This document shows positions 49,419 through 60,889 of a stretch of DNA of 64,000 bases, piece after piece; within the stretch, counting starts at the first letter, position 1; each line of letters starts with the position of its first letter. Below the pieces are notes generated by a model. The model was not told the origin of the DNA. It worked only from the letters and a program-made list of their open reading frames with translations, and did not search any database. Position numbers and translations under genes: made by a program. Source of the DNA: Daucus carota subsp. sativus (lineage: Eukaryota > Streptophyta > Magnoliopsida > Apiales > Apiaceae); NCBI RefSeq assembly GCF_001625215.2, contig NC_030383.2, positions 63,912,949 through 63,976,948 on the forward strand. Reading direction: 5' to 3'.

Positions 49419-49718
49419 TCATATTTATTACTATGTTGCTTGCATTACTGTATTACTAGAGTTTTTTTCCTTCAATTTCCAAACTACAACTGTGAATCTC
49501 GAATGCTCTGTATGCAGAAGAAAAAATTGTCTGCAGAATCTGCAGACTGCAGTATTTGCATGCATGGCCCATATAATAAATCTTGTCGATATGTTATTGA
49601 ATCCTCTGCACCACAGTGCAGGTCCAAATTTCAATCATAGAACAATAGGAAAAGAAGATACTAGAACTGAAGCCTTGCTAATGCTACGGACAAAATTTCG
49701 AAATCAAAGTGCACCCTT
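49419..49718. other. Gap between lipase remnant and chorismate synthase 3' end
   Basis: The 3' untranslated region of the minus-strand chorismate synthase gene probably lies here. No other gene seen. Confidence 0.5.
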
Positions 49719-52428
49719 TCAGAGAAGTAGGCTAGCTAGCTCGTGATTTGCAGTTGATTCTTGAAGATCTGTATTGATAGGGAATAACTCATTCTGGGAA
49801 AACTGTGACATCAATTGATCGACAAGCACGAGAGCCACCATAGATTCGACAACAGGAACAGCTATGCAAACAAAGCCATGCAGTTATTGTTAGGGATAAG
49901 AATACGAGATTCAACTTCTGATGCAAAGCAGACTCACAAAAATATATGATGCGGAAAAGTTGTATTGTTTCATACGAACCTCTTATGACAACACAAGGCT
50001 CCTGGCGACCACGGAAAGTGAGCTCTGTCTCTTGCTTATCTCTGGTAACTGTGTTTTGCTTCCTCTGTGCCACCATGATCATGACAATGGTGTAAATTTA
50101 CATCTCGCGGATATATACTTCTGATTAAGCAATCAAAATCATAGAGCAAATAAGGATGACACTTACTCCAATTGTAGGTGTTGGCTTAAAGGCTATTCTC
50201 ATACTGATAACTTCTCCATTGCTTATGCCACCCTGCAGATCATCATAATATATACTCCAATTACCAATAAATTCGAAGGACTATAGTACTCCAAATACGA
50301 AAAAATTTAAGACCTTGAGCTAGTACCTGTATCCCGCCAGACCGGTTTGTTCTTGTCCTGATTCGGCCATGTTCATCTCTGAAGAATTCATCATTGTGCT
50401 CACTGCCAGTCAAAAATGTACCTAGGATAAAAATGTCTCTGGTTCAGAAGATTTGAAAAATTATACTCCGAATAATCTTATGTCTTGATACATGAAGTTC
50501 GGATATTACTGACCTGAGAAACCACTGCCAATCTCAAACCCCTTAGAAGCTGGCAAAGACATAGCAGCTTTAGCTAGCTCAGCTTCAAGTTTATCAAATA
50601 CAGGCGTGCCAAGACCCTAAACTCGAGCATATTTCAGAAAATGTTTATAAAATATTTGTTGCAAGCCTTTCTTGACACACACACAGATGAGGGGACGGAG
50701 CTTAGAGAAGATTGCCACTTACACGTGGAACATTTCTCACGATGCACGTGACAACACCACCAACAGAATCATTTTGTGCTCGAGCTGCATCAATGGCAGC
50801 AATTATCTGCTCGGCATACTCAGGATTCGGACACCTTGCAATGTTACTCTCAATCTAATGCAGAAGATTGGTGATACCATATAATTATATCAACAAGAAG
50901 AGCGTGTCTTTTTAGGTAAGGGAAGGAACTAGCAGAATCGATACATTAATAGATTATATGAATTAGTACACTATCATGGCTATGGAGAATTGAGTTACCA
51001 TACTGGTTTTCAACATTATTACTAAAAATAAGTCGATGATTTAAATTACAAAGGGCTAAACTACCTGATCCAGTGTCAGAGCCTCGTGATCAACCAAATC
51101 CTCTGGCAGTACGATCTTATGGGCTTGAGAGACATAAGCAAGAATCTAATAAGATTTTTGAAATGAAGTCAATAATGTGAAATATTGAAGAACACTTGAA
51201 CAGTACATTGCCTTTCGGTGATTTCAGCAGGCTTAAGAGTAGAATTCTTAGGACTATACTGGAAGTCAGGCCTACCTCGGTTCCTGAAAACAGCTTAAGA
51301 ATTTTCTTAGCAACAGCTCCAGCTGCAACTCTCGCTACTGTTTCTCTACCTGATGATCTTCCACCACCCTAAATTGGATTAAAACACGAAAGTAAAATGG
51401 ATCTATTATGTGTAGCCAGATTCCAGGTAAATCACGATTACAAGACTCTGCAAAGAAGCTACCTGTACTGATCTCATCCCATATTTGAAATCGTACGTTG
51501 CATCAGCATGAGACGGCCTATAAGCTACTGACAATTCATTATAAACCTTAAAGACCAACAACAACACAGACATGATCAGTATTCCTCAAAGAAAGCTTTA
51601 AACATAATTAAAATCTTAATAACCTAAGCGCCTTATTGTACTCACATCTCCTTGCTGATTTGTATTCGGAATTTTAACCATAATAGGAGTGCCAGTAGTC
51701 AATCCTGCAAAAATGCACTGTCAATCAGACCATCTCGACAGAAGTATCAAGTAAAAATTTAAAGCAGAACAACGGTATAACCTTCAGAAACACCGGAATA
51801 TATAGTGCATGTATCAGTCTCTTTTCTAAGCGTAGTAATTCGGCTCTGACCTGGTCTCCTGGATTCAAGAACTTAAACGTAACCATCAAATTATTTATAC
51901 GAGATCATGAATGTTAAAAAATAGCATAAGATCCATCTGGGCATTTCTTAAAGACCTTAAGGTTATGGACTAGTTCTCAACATGGTATCAGAGCTCAGAT
52001 TTCACGGAAGTCTCAGACCTTAACCATATCTAACACTTTAAGATTTTAGATGGACTGGTTCTCAATAATGAAAGACGATATACCTTCTGTCGAGCTCTAT
52101 CTGCATATCAGCTTCGGAGAGAGGCAAGCGAGGTGGACAACCATCAATCACACAACCAACACCTCCACCATGGGATTCTCCAAATGTGGTCACCCTAAAA
52201 TTTGTTCCATATGTGCTCCCAGCTGCTCTTATCTCTTTCAACATGCACCATTAAAGTCAAAACAAATGATAAATATTTTAAGTCCATTAGCTAGATGCAT
52301 GCATCAACTGCTACAGAAATGGAAGCAGAAATTTATGATCTGAAGAACTAACCGAGATTTTTCCTGACCATTTTGCGCGTAGAAGAAGAAGGTATCGGAG
52401 ATCCAACGAGGGAGGAAACGAACGACAT
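49719..52428 (-). CDS. CS: Chorismate synthase, plastid type
   Basis: Thirteen exons on the minus strand: 52,428-52,353, 52,234-52,084, 51,858-51,782, 51,704-51,646, 51,546-51,463, 51,368-51,276, 51,145-51,065, 50,854-50,723, 50,616-50,514, 50,421-50,327, 50,232-50,167, 50,064-49,980 and 49,861-49,719. All joints keep frame, giving 414 residues. The enzyme converts EPSP to chorismate with reduced FMN, the last shikimate step, in plastids. Seen: [58 protein letters not shown] and [18 protein letters not shown]. Odd points: the leader ([19 protein letters not shown]) is short for a transit peptide; the near-invariant RHDPCVVPRAVP reads [12 protein letters not shown]; and GRSSARE reads GRSSGRE. 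The gene is intact in structure, but activity is uncertain; it may be a diverged paralog. Confidence 0.93.
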
Positions 52429-52469
52429 TATTGAATTGAATCCTCTGAACAAGGAGTCGGAAAGTATAA

Positions 52470-52770
52470 TGTGTTTGGTTGGGGAGAATGGAATGGAATG
52501 GAATTGAATGAGTAAAATTACTTGGAACTAATAGAGATAGGTGGGAAGTTTTGGAATAAATGTAAGTGAGGGCAAATTGCTATGATAAGATTTGAGAAGA
52601 AATGGGGGTAGGAGAGAATGGAGTATTCCATCTCAAATTGAAAGTATGATCTCTAGCACATAATGTAAGGAATGGAATGGAGGAAGGAATGAAATTTGTT
52701 AACAATTGTCCATAATATAGTTCATTTTTCATTCCATTCCTTCCGGAATCATTCATCCCAACCAAACACA
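52470..52770. mobile_element. MITE with TGTGTTTGGTTGGG ends
   Basis: Inverted ends TGTGTTTGGTTGGGGAGAAT and TGTGTTTGGTTGGGATGAAT (minus strand), followed on both sides by GGAATGGAATGG-like repeats. About 300 bp, non-coding. It lies about 40 bp upstream of the chorismate synthase ATG, within its promoter or leader. The target duplication is unclear. Confidence 0.7.
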
Positions 52771-54561
52771 ACATAACAGCACTAAGGATGGAATGGAACA
52801 GAACCCTTAAAATGAAATGGATAATTACAAAGAAGTTTAGCGTAGAAATAAAAAATTTTGAGAAAATATTGAATAAATGAAAGTAATTATAAATTTTTTC
52901 TTCTTCACGAATAAATAAGAAATTATGAGACAATATTGACTAAATATAAATAAGTATAAATTTTTTACTAAATTTTTTGTGATGAAAATATATAAAAAAA
53001 CACGATGTATAAAGTTGAATGAGCATTTTTTTCGAAACATGTGAATTAAATTTTTAATTTAAATAATTTGAAAAGGAATGAATCAACTATTTATGAAATT
53101 TTTAGTCATTTCATATAATCATCTCAAATTTACAAAGTTTATTTCATTCTCCACTATAATGCATTACAATGGCAGCAAAACTACAAGGGACCTCAACTTT
53201 GGTACCATGTACTTCAGTCATTTTAAACTAAAAGTTTTGTACTTGAGGTAGCTAGATAATAATGTTTGTGATTTTTCATCCATATCTGACAAATAATTTA
53301 AACGAGGTCAGGGTAGGAGTTGGGACCATGTACTTCGGAGTTCGGTCCTCTCAAATTTAAGATTTGTCCATTGCAATAATTATTTTTTTATATAAACACG
53401 CACACGAACCCTCGATATCCCGCAATAAAAAAGAAAGAAATACTATTAAATCAATAGTTTGTTGGTATGATAGAACGGTTAGTGGTGAAAACAAATTTAT
53501 GATTTATACTTTTGTTTAGAAATTTATATAAAAAATAATAATCATATATATACTTTTTATGTGCGTATAAAAATTAAAAAATTATGTAAATGAGACGGAT
53601 TGTTATCATATTTGACAAGTTGCGTATTCTCAATATCTATTTATCTCCATAAATTTTGAATCATGGACATCCCATAAAAAAAAAAAAAATGAGAAGAAGA
53701 AGCCATTAATAATTTGCAGCCTACACTGATAAATACAAAGTGATGAGCTCTTTTCATGGGGTCCAATTGTGTCTTTGGTTTTAAGCATGGATACGGGCCA
53801 CGTGTTATTTCCATAAAAGGGACCAGGACCACATGTTCTTTCTTGTTCCGACCGAAATACATTGTATCCCGATATGTTCATGAAAAATGTTTTACTATAT
53901 TTTGGTTTTAAAATTTATAAAAATTCATAAAATTTTTATACTGAGAAAGTAAGTGAATGCAAGTGAACAAATATGCTTTCACTTTCATCCAATTTTTGGA
54001 GCGAAACTCTTGGAGTGAAAATATGCTATATTTGTATCCACTTTTACTTACTTTCCTCTTTTTAAAAAACTCGAAACACAAATAGAAGTGAAAATTATAA
54101 AATTTTATTTCTTTTTCACTTATTTTCCTCTCTAATTATAACTCGGGAGTAGAGTGTAAGTGAGAATGAGAATAAAACATACGCACCTGAAATTATGTGA
54201 ACAAATATAATCAAATGTGAAAATAATATTTGTCTGCAAGAAAGGCGTGCGAAGTCATGTGAACAAATATAATCAAATGTGAAAAGAATGATTTATGTGC
54301 AAGTTCATAAAACAAAATTTTTAATTCAAATTTCAGTACATGAACACGAAGTTAATTTCTGTTAACTAGATTCGTTAATCATGAACCGGATTCATTAACA
54401 AATTTCATCTCAATTTTTAATTTGTGGTTACCTTCGTGCATTCATAAGATGTACTATCTTGGAAAATGATTTTGTTTGGTCAAATCTTCTTAGTGTATTT
54501 TCGAACTTTTGACAGATTCATTGGACAAAAAAGCCGTTAGACAAATAAAATTTATGTTGAT
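52771..54561. other. Intergenic AT-rich region
   Basis: No gene seen. It holds the GACCATGTACTTCGG-type phrase twice (about 53,200 and 53,325) and an imperfect repeat of GAACAAATATAATCAAATGTGAAAA at 54,199-54,280. The phenylalanine-rich minus-strand frames come from poly-A runs. Confidence 0.5.
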
Positions 54562-56382
54562 ATGTTGTTTGCATGCTTTAATGACCTAAAGTCTGCTTTT
54601 TCATTGTGTAAAGACAGCAAATCTGTTGCAAAGATCCATGCTTTATTAGTACTATCTGGGTTTTTTGGTCATGGAACTTGTGGTAGTCAACTCATTGCGG
54701 CATATTCAAGAATTGATGACATAAAATCTGCTGTTAAGGTGTTTGATGAATTGCCTCATAGAGGCATTGATAGCTGGAATGCGATAATTGTTGCGTTTTC
54801 GAGGAGGGGTTGTCCTGATGAGGTGATGAATTTGTATGGCAAGATGGGTTTGGAAGGGGTTAGGGGTGATAGTTCTACGTTTACAGTGGCGCTTAAGGCG
54901 TGCGCGAGTTTATTGGATTTTGAAATGGGGGAAAATGTACGTAGACGGGCTGTTGAATGTGGGTATGAATGTGATGTTTTTGTGGGGTCTTCTGTTTTGA
55001 ATTTGTATGCTAAGTGTGGGAAGATGGATGATGCGATGGTGGTGTTTGAGGGGATGCGGAGGAGGGATGTTGTTTGTTGGACTACTATGATCACGGGGTT
55101 TGCACAATGTGGACGGATGGGGGAGGCTATTGGTGTGTATAGGCGAATGAGGGACGACAGGTTGGAGGGAGATAAGGTTGTGATGTTGGGGTTGATTCAG
55201 GCGTGTGCAAATATTGGAGACACGAGGTTAGGGTTTTCTGTTCATGGGTATATCATTAGGAGATGTTTTTTTATGGATGTTGTTGTGGAAACAAGCCTGG
55301 TGGACATGTATGCTAAAAAGGGAAGATTGGAGCTTGCTTCTCGTATGTTTAGGAGAATGCGGTCTAGAAATGCTGTTACGTGGAGTGCTATGGTCTCTGG
55401 GTATGCTCAAAACGGTTTTTCTGTAAATGCCCTTGAAATGTTGACAGGAATGCAGAGTTTTGGATTCAGGCCGGATGTTGTTTCGATTGTGAGTGCACTT
55501 TTAGCATGTTCACAAGTTGGTTTTCTAAGATTGGGTAAATCTATACATGGTTATATATTGAGAATACTTGACATTGATCAAGTTTTGAGTACTGCGTTGA
55601 TTGATATGTACTCAAAATGTGGATTGCTTTCTCGTGCTCGTACTTTATTTGATGTCATTAATTTAAGGGACTTAATATTGTGGAATACTATGATTGCTAA
55701 TTATGGGATGCATGGACGTGGACATGAAGCTCTCTCACTCTTTCTAGAGATGATAGAGACCGGATTAAAACCTGATGATACAACTTTTGCTTCTCTCCTT
55801 TCAGCTTTAAGTCACTCGGGCTTAGTAGATGAAGGACAATACTGGTTCAATATCATGGCTAGTAAATATAACATTCAACCTAGTGCAAAACATTACGCTG
55901 TTATGGTTGATCTTTTAGCTCGTGCAGGACATGTAAAAGAAGCATATGATCTGATCAATTCCATGCCAGATGAATCCGGGATTGCTATATGGGTGTCTCT
56001 GTTGTCTGGTTGCCTTAATTATAGGAAGATGTCAATAGGAGAATTGGCAGCAAAAAAGATTCTTGAATTATATCCAGATAACCCTGGAAGCTATGCTCTT
56101 GTTTCAAACTTCTTTGCTGCTTCAAGGAGGTGGAACGACGTTGCTGGGGTGAGGGCAGTTATGAAACAGACCGGAACAAGAAAAGTACCAGGTTGCAGTG
56201 TTGTGGAAATGGATGGGATACTTCACACTTTTGTTATGGAAGATAAAAGCCACCCCCAACTTAAACAGATTATTGAGATTCTAGGTAAACTAGAGCTTGA
56301 GATGCTAGCTACAGAAAGTATCCCAGAGTCTGAAATCTGTTTATATTATTTCGAGGAAGAAAATGCCAGTGTTTTGACTTAG
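54562..56382 (+). CDS. Pentatricopeptide repeat protein, PLS class, E type
   Basis: Intronless, 606 residues. PPR proteins bind single-stranded RNA in mitochondria or plastids, and E-type members usually act in C-to-U editing with a partner deaminase. Tandem P, L and S repeats run from about residue 38 to 470, with typical phrases such as SWNAIIVAFSRRG, VGSSVLNLYAKCGKMDDAM, TSLVDMYAKKGRLELASRMF and STALIDMYSKCGLLSRARTL. The C-terminus is an E/E+ region (WVSLLSGCLNYRKMSIGELA, then KVPGCSVVEMDGILHTFVME) and lacks a DYW deaminase domain. The ATG chosen is the only one before the first repeat. The N-terminus is not a strong targeting peptide by eye. The edited site cannot be read from the sequence. 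Confidence 0.93.
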   Translation: MLFACFNDLKSAFSLCKDSKSVAKIHALLVLSGFFGHGTCGSQLIAAYSRIDDIKSAVKVFDELPHRGIDSWNAIIVAFSRRGCPDEVMNLYGKMGLEGVRGDSSTFTVALKACASLLDFEMGENVRRRAVECGYECDVFVGSSVLNLYAKCGKMDDAMVVFEGMRRRDVVCWTTMITGFAQCGRMGEAIGVYRRMRDDRLEGDKVVMLGLIQACANIGDTRLGFSVHGYIIRRCFFMDVVVETSLVDMYAKKGRLELASRMFRRMRSRNAVTWSAMVSGYAQNGFSVNALEMLTGMQSFGFRPDVVSIVSALLACSQVGFLRLGKSIHGYILRILDIDQVLSTALIDMYSKCGLLSRARTLFDVINLRDLILWNTMIANYGMHGRGHEALSLFLEMIETGLKPDDTTFASLLSALSHSGLVDEGQYWFNIMASKYNIQPSAKHYAVMVDLLARAGHVKEAYDLINSMPDESGIAIWVSLLSGCLNYRKMSIGELAAKKILELYPDNPGSYALVSNFFAASRRWNDVAGVRAVMKQTGTRKVPGCSVVEMDGILHTFVMEDKSHPQLKQIIEILGKLELEMLATESIPESEICLYYFEEENASVLT

Positions 56383-57523
56383 TAAACTATTAATCTCGAA
56401 CGAGACTTTGAAGACTGTGACTAGACTAAGATCACAGAGAAACTCAGGGCTGGGACGGTCCAGGCCTATTGAGATTATCCATGTCATATATATCAAATAC
56501 AAAGGAATAGGCGATTCCTGCCAAAGCATCGTCAGCCATGCACGGTTGGTTTTTGTTTTAAGTTTTTTTTTCTCCAACTGGTGTGTTCTTGATCTAATGG
56601 TTCTCTCCTGATGATCACAGTAATAACAAAAAAGGATTCTGCTGAACGCCTGAAAAAGCCACCATTATGATCACAGTTAAGAGAGTTCTGCTTGAAGTTT
56701 CGGGGGCTGTAGTCCTGAACAGCTCAATGCTCAAGCCTCAAGTATTGACTGTGGAAACGCGAGGAGTAGAGGCCAAAAGCATTACATGATCCTTCCATTA
56801 ATGGTAATGCTGATTATTCAACCTCGTTATTGGCGGGGATAAAAGATGCATAGACAGATTGCAAGGCCCTTGACAACAAGAATGTAGAAAAAGAAGGCTA
56901 GATCTGAGGAACATTCTTTGTATATTCAATTTGAAAACAAAGATATATAGGGTCCAGTAGTAGTTTATACTGTTTAATCATGGGTCTCCCAGCTTTTAGC
57001 ATTAAATTATCCTGCTGCTTGCTCTTAAATGTTGGAACAGACTATAAAAGCCATGAAACATTGGAATCAAGGAACATGACCCCTAATCTTGACAATGATG
57101 TTTATACTATTTCAAATGGTTAAACTGGAAACAAACTACAAGTCAGGATCACAACATGCATGTCAATCTAACAAGTAAACGTTGTTCCACAAACTAAGGA
57201 AAGAACCCAAAATCCGTAAATTCTGTTATAAATTTAAATCACCCTTTAAGTAAGAAAAATAAATGAGACAAAGGTGGAAAGCAGGCTGAGATACTAAAAT
57301 GAAATATAGATACTCCCAACATTTGAACAACAAATAATAACAAAATTTCAACAACACTAGCTGATGAGTCAACCCTTTTTCCATCTCAACTCTGGCTGAA
57401 GACCTTACCTCTTTCTCGTCCTATTTTATAAAAATGGTTGAGCAACACCTAAAGGAGTCTATAGCACATTTGACCAGTACATGATCCAAAACTTGAATTG
57501 TTGTACTGCCAAAGAGTCTGCTT
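56383..57523. other. Region between convergent PPR and BAP31-like genes
   Basis: Probably holds the 3' untranslated regions of both genes. No other exon is seen. Confidence 0.55.
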
Positions 57524-59147
57524 CTATTTCCCGGCAGCATGGGCTTGAAGATTTTGGTTATCTTCTAACAGTCTGTCATATTCAAGGAGTAGATCGGCCA
57601 TTTGTTTCTGGAGAGCAGCTACATGACCTTCTGCTGTCTCGACCCGAGTGTCCTTCTCTTTTGATTCCAACTTAACCTTATCTAGCTTCCTCATTGCTTC
57701 GGAAACCTCTTTTTGCATTAGCTTTGTTGCTTCTTTTGCTTTCTGTTCATTTTCTTCAAGTTGCAGCTGCTCTTTCTCTAGTTTTTCAACGTTCTGTCTA
57801 GAATCTTGAACCGTAGTGCGCAAATCAATGAATTTCCGGAGATGATAGTGCATACGCTCAATTAAGAAGCCAAGAAACAATACGAACCCTGCAGGATCAT
57901 TTTTAGCCATTCAAAAGAAAATACTGATGGAGCAATCTGAAGCAGTGTCCAATATAATAATATAGAAGTCTCAATCATCATACACTTGTTTTAATCTTCA
58001 GTTGAATATATTTTATATTAATATTTCTACTTCTAATTTAAATTAAATGAATTCTTCTAATTTTATAAGGATTGCTGAGGGATTTAATTTGCGACATATA
58101 ACCATACTCTCTGGATTAACATAGAGCAGTCTCACCTAAATATGAAGTTCAGAACTCTAATCAGTGTAACCAGTGAGATATAAAAGAACGAAAGAGGTGC
58201 CCTGAGTAGTGTACCTGGTGCATATAACTGCACATTAACCATGTCAAAAATTTGCTGTAAAAGATAGCATTACCCGGTACCTTACAACCACAAAATCACT
58301 AGACAGAAATTACGATCTTTTCTTCAAAAACTTGCCTTTATTATAGATATCTTATCACATACACAAAAGAGGTAAGTTATATCATGCTTTAAGCTGATAT
58401 GTCCTATAAGATTTTCTTGTGATTGCTAAATATCATACTCGTCAAAACCTTAACTTACACTTGTCCACATCCAAGAAACGACTATAGATGCTAGTTAACA
58501 ATAATATCTAAGAAAGAATGATGGTCTGTTCCCTACCAGAAGTCCAGAATGTCGAAAGAGTATATGCTTACATCATACTAGAACTCTAGAAGTCGATATA
58601 ACATATTATTTATGAAACACATATTTCATCAAATGCAGCTTATATAACCATAAGTAATAATAGTTAGTGTTATAGCCGCAAAAGGATATAATGAAATCAA
58701 AAAGGGAATACTCTGCTAATGACACAAAATCAAAATTCCTACAAACATTACAGTCACATTGAATTCAATTATATCTTACCAAAAATTTGGCACCGCTTTA
58801 GACATTTTTCATCACACTTAAATATCTTAAAATGAACACAAATGTGAAAAAGCAAGAGGCGCCATACCCAAAAGAGAAGCCTCTAGCAAGTGAGTTCTCC
58901 AAAGTACCTGATCCATTGGTGTCATCGTACCAACCTTGGCACCTTTATTCTGAATCTTGACAATGCTGATAGAATTCGAGAATAAAATCACAAGCATTGT
59001 ACCAGCAATAGTCAAGACAGTTCCCCTTCTCATCTTTACTTGATCCAATCCATTCATAACTAGCTCCCTCAAGGGACTAATCTCAACCATTAAAAGCAAT
59101 GCCACAAACCCCTCAGCAAAAAGGATCAAATATAACAACTGAATCAT
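57524..59147 (-). CDS. BAP31-like ER membrane protein
   Basis: Two exons on the minus strand, 59,147-58,868 and 57,888-57,524, 214 residues. BAP31/BAP29 proteins are ER membrane proteins with three membrane spans and a cytosolic coiled coil, involved in cargo export and quality control. Seen: a span at residues 1-20 (MIQLLYLILFAEGFVALLLM), SPLRELVMNGLDQVKMRRG, a second span (VLTIAGTMLVILFSNSIS), PMDQVLWRTHLLEASLLG, and a third span (FVLFLGFLIERMHY). Then a coiled coil runs from about 115 to 205, rich in K, E and Q (KEATKLMQKEVSEAMRKLDK). It ends HAAGK, without the KKXX retrieval signal of animal BAP31. The second ATG was preferred because the family starts MIQLL; an upstream ATG would add five residues. 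Confidence 0.92.
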
Positions 59148-59191
59148 CTTTACCAAAATCAACCAACCACTTGATAAACTAATGCAATTTA

Positions 59192-59400
59192 CAACAAAAA
59201 ATCACAACTGGGCACTCAAATCTTTCCCTAAATAGCACAAGCCCAAGCAAAATATCCCAAGATAGAATCAAGAAACATAGATTTACTGAAAAAGATACAA
59301 ACTCTTTCAAAAAAATCACAACTGGGTACTCAAATCTTCCCCAAAATAGCACAATCACAACCAATATATCCCAAGATACAAACTTTTTCAAGAAACTAAT
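59192..59400. repeat. Direct duplication of about 100 bp upstream of the BAP31-like gene
   Basis: Copies at 59,192-59,306 and 59,311-59,400 share AAAAAATCACAACTGGG and ATATCCCAAGATA with scattered changes. They lie 45 to 250 bp upstream of the start codon, so in the leader or promoter. Confidence 0.75.
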
Positions 59401-60889
59401 GTTATCTAATTATAAATTCAAATTTGGAAAACCCACTTGACAAAATGTGAGAATCAACTTTCTTGAAAGATAGCTGCAGCAACCCAAGTGTTGAATTCAG
59501 TGGATTTGAAGCTGCAGCTACACAAGAGTTGTTTTGTTGAGAAAAGTGTCAAATTAGGTCTACTGCTAACAGTAAACAGTGAAAGCTAAATTGCAAAGTT
59601 GGTAATTTTTTGCAAGAATAAAGGGTTTAATAACTATTTAATATAGTGCTGTGGATCTGTGAAAATTGGGTTAAAAGTGAATGATTGATAAAACCCAGAT
59701 GCCTTTTCTTTTTCTTTATGCTTTCTTCATGCTAAAATTAGCTAGAAATACAGTAAGTGGGTTTGGGGTTTTGATTTTTGCAGCTGAGTTTTCAGTTGAA
59801 CAAGTAAAAAGCGGAAGAATTGATTAATTAATTTACAGCAGATAATACAAGTGCAAAATCTCAATTTAAAAATGAATAAAAATAAACTAATTTACCTCAT
59901 GATATTTATAGTTTATAATTATTCATAATTAAATATAAATACTGAATCTAAGAATATGAAATCCGCTAACCGAACTCATTAACAATTAACAATTAAATAA
60001 ACGTCTCGAAAGTAAGTAAATACAATCGTGATAAATGTACATGTTAAAGTAACTGTAAGGTAGAATAATTTTGTGTCACAAATCTCAAGTTATTAAAGAT
60101 ATAAGAATAAAAATAAATTGATAAATCATTAATTCAAATGATAAAAATGATTTTTATTAAAACTTAAAAATAAAAAAATATTTTAAACCAGTCAAACAGG
60201 CTGACAACATACAACTTACTTGTCTAAAAGCCCAAAAACATGCAAGTGACAACATATACTATGTTTGAGGTGTTAGAAAACCCAAGTCAAAGCCTTTTAA
60301 AAGCCCAACTGACTACTTGAGTAGCATTGTTTATTCATCAAGAGTGAAGACCATTTCTTGTTACTAGATTCAATGGACCAGGTTTGACTTTTCCAGTAAT
60401 CAAATTTTCTTACCAATTCGTTTTGACTATTTCATGCAATATACAATCACACCTCTGCTAAATGTAACCGAGATTTCCTCTTTATATTTTAACTCATATT
60501 TAATTTTTTAATACAATACTAAAACTAGTAAATATTTAATATGATCTTTCATTTTTATCTGCTTCTTCCAATAACTCGTTTCTTTTACGGTGTCAAATTT
60601 GAATCGGTAAAAATAGCTAGTAAAGTTGTTGTTGACATTCAAGAATCAACAAGTTGTGAGACACGCAAGCTGAGAAAAGTCAAGCTAGAAGGCACATATA
60701 AAAACACATGCATTGCTGCTAGAGCCAAATCACCATACTTCACCTGTTTCTCATAGCTTTTCTCCTTGTGTGTCTCTCTGTTCTCTCTGTTCGTGAATAA
60801 ACTCGAGCTTTTGGTGATTTGACCACATAATTTACAGGTTTTTGAAGAAATCTTGTTTTCGAGGCTCGGATTCTGTTCATTGTCAGGAA
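59401..60889. other. Region between divergent BAP31-like and RIN4-like genes
   Basis: Carries both promoters. The RIN4-like leader with a CTCTCTGTTCTCTCTGTTCG stretch begins near 60,770. The rest is AT-rich; no other gene seen. Confidence 0.5.

Noticed and set aside
49386-49746. Short plus-strand frames between lipase relic and chorismate synthase
   Set aside because: They overlap the chorismate synthase 3' end on the other strand and have no recognisable protein features.
53630-53881. Two overlapping minus-strand frames of 73 and 83 codons
   Set aside because: Phenylalanine-rich ends come from a poly-A tract; no family features and no neighbouring exons.
54756-55410. Minus-strand frames within the PPR gene
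   Set aside because: Shadows of the long plus-strand PPR reading frame.
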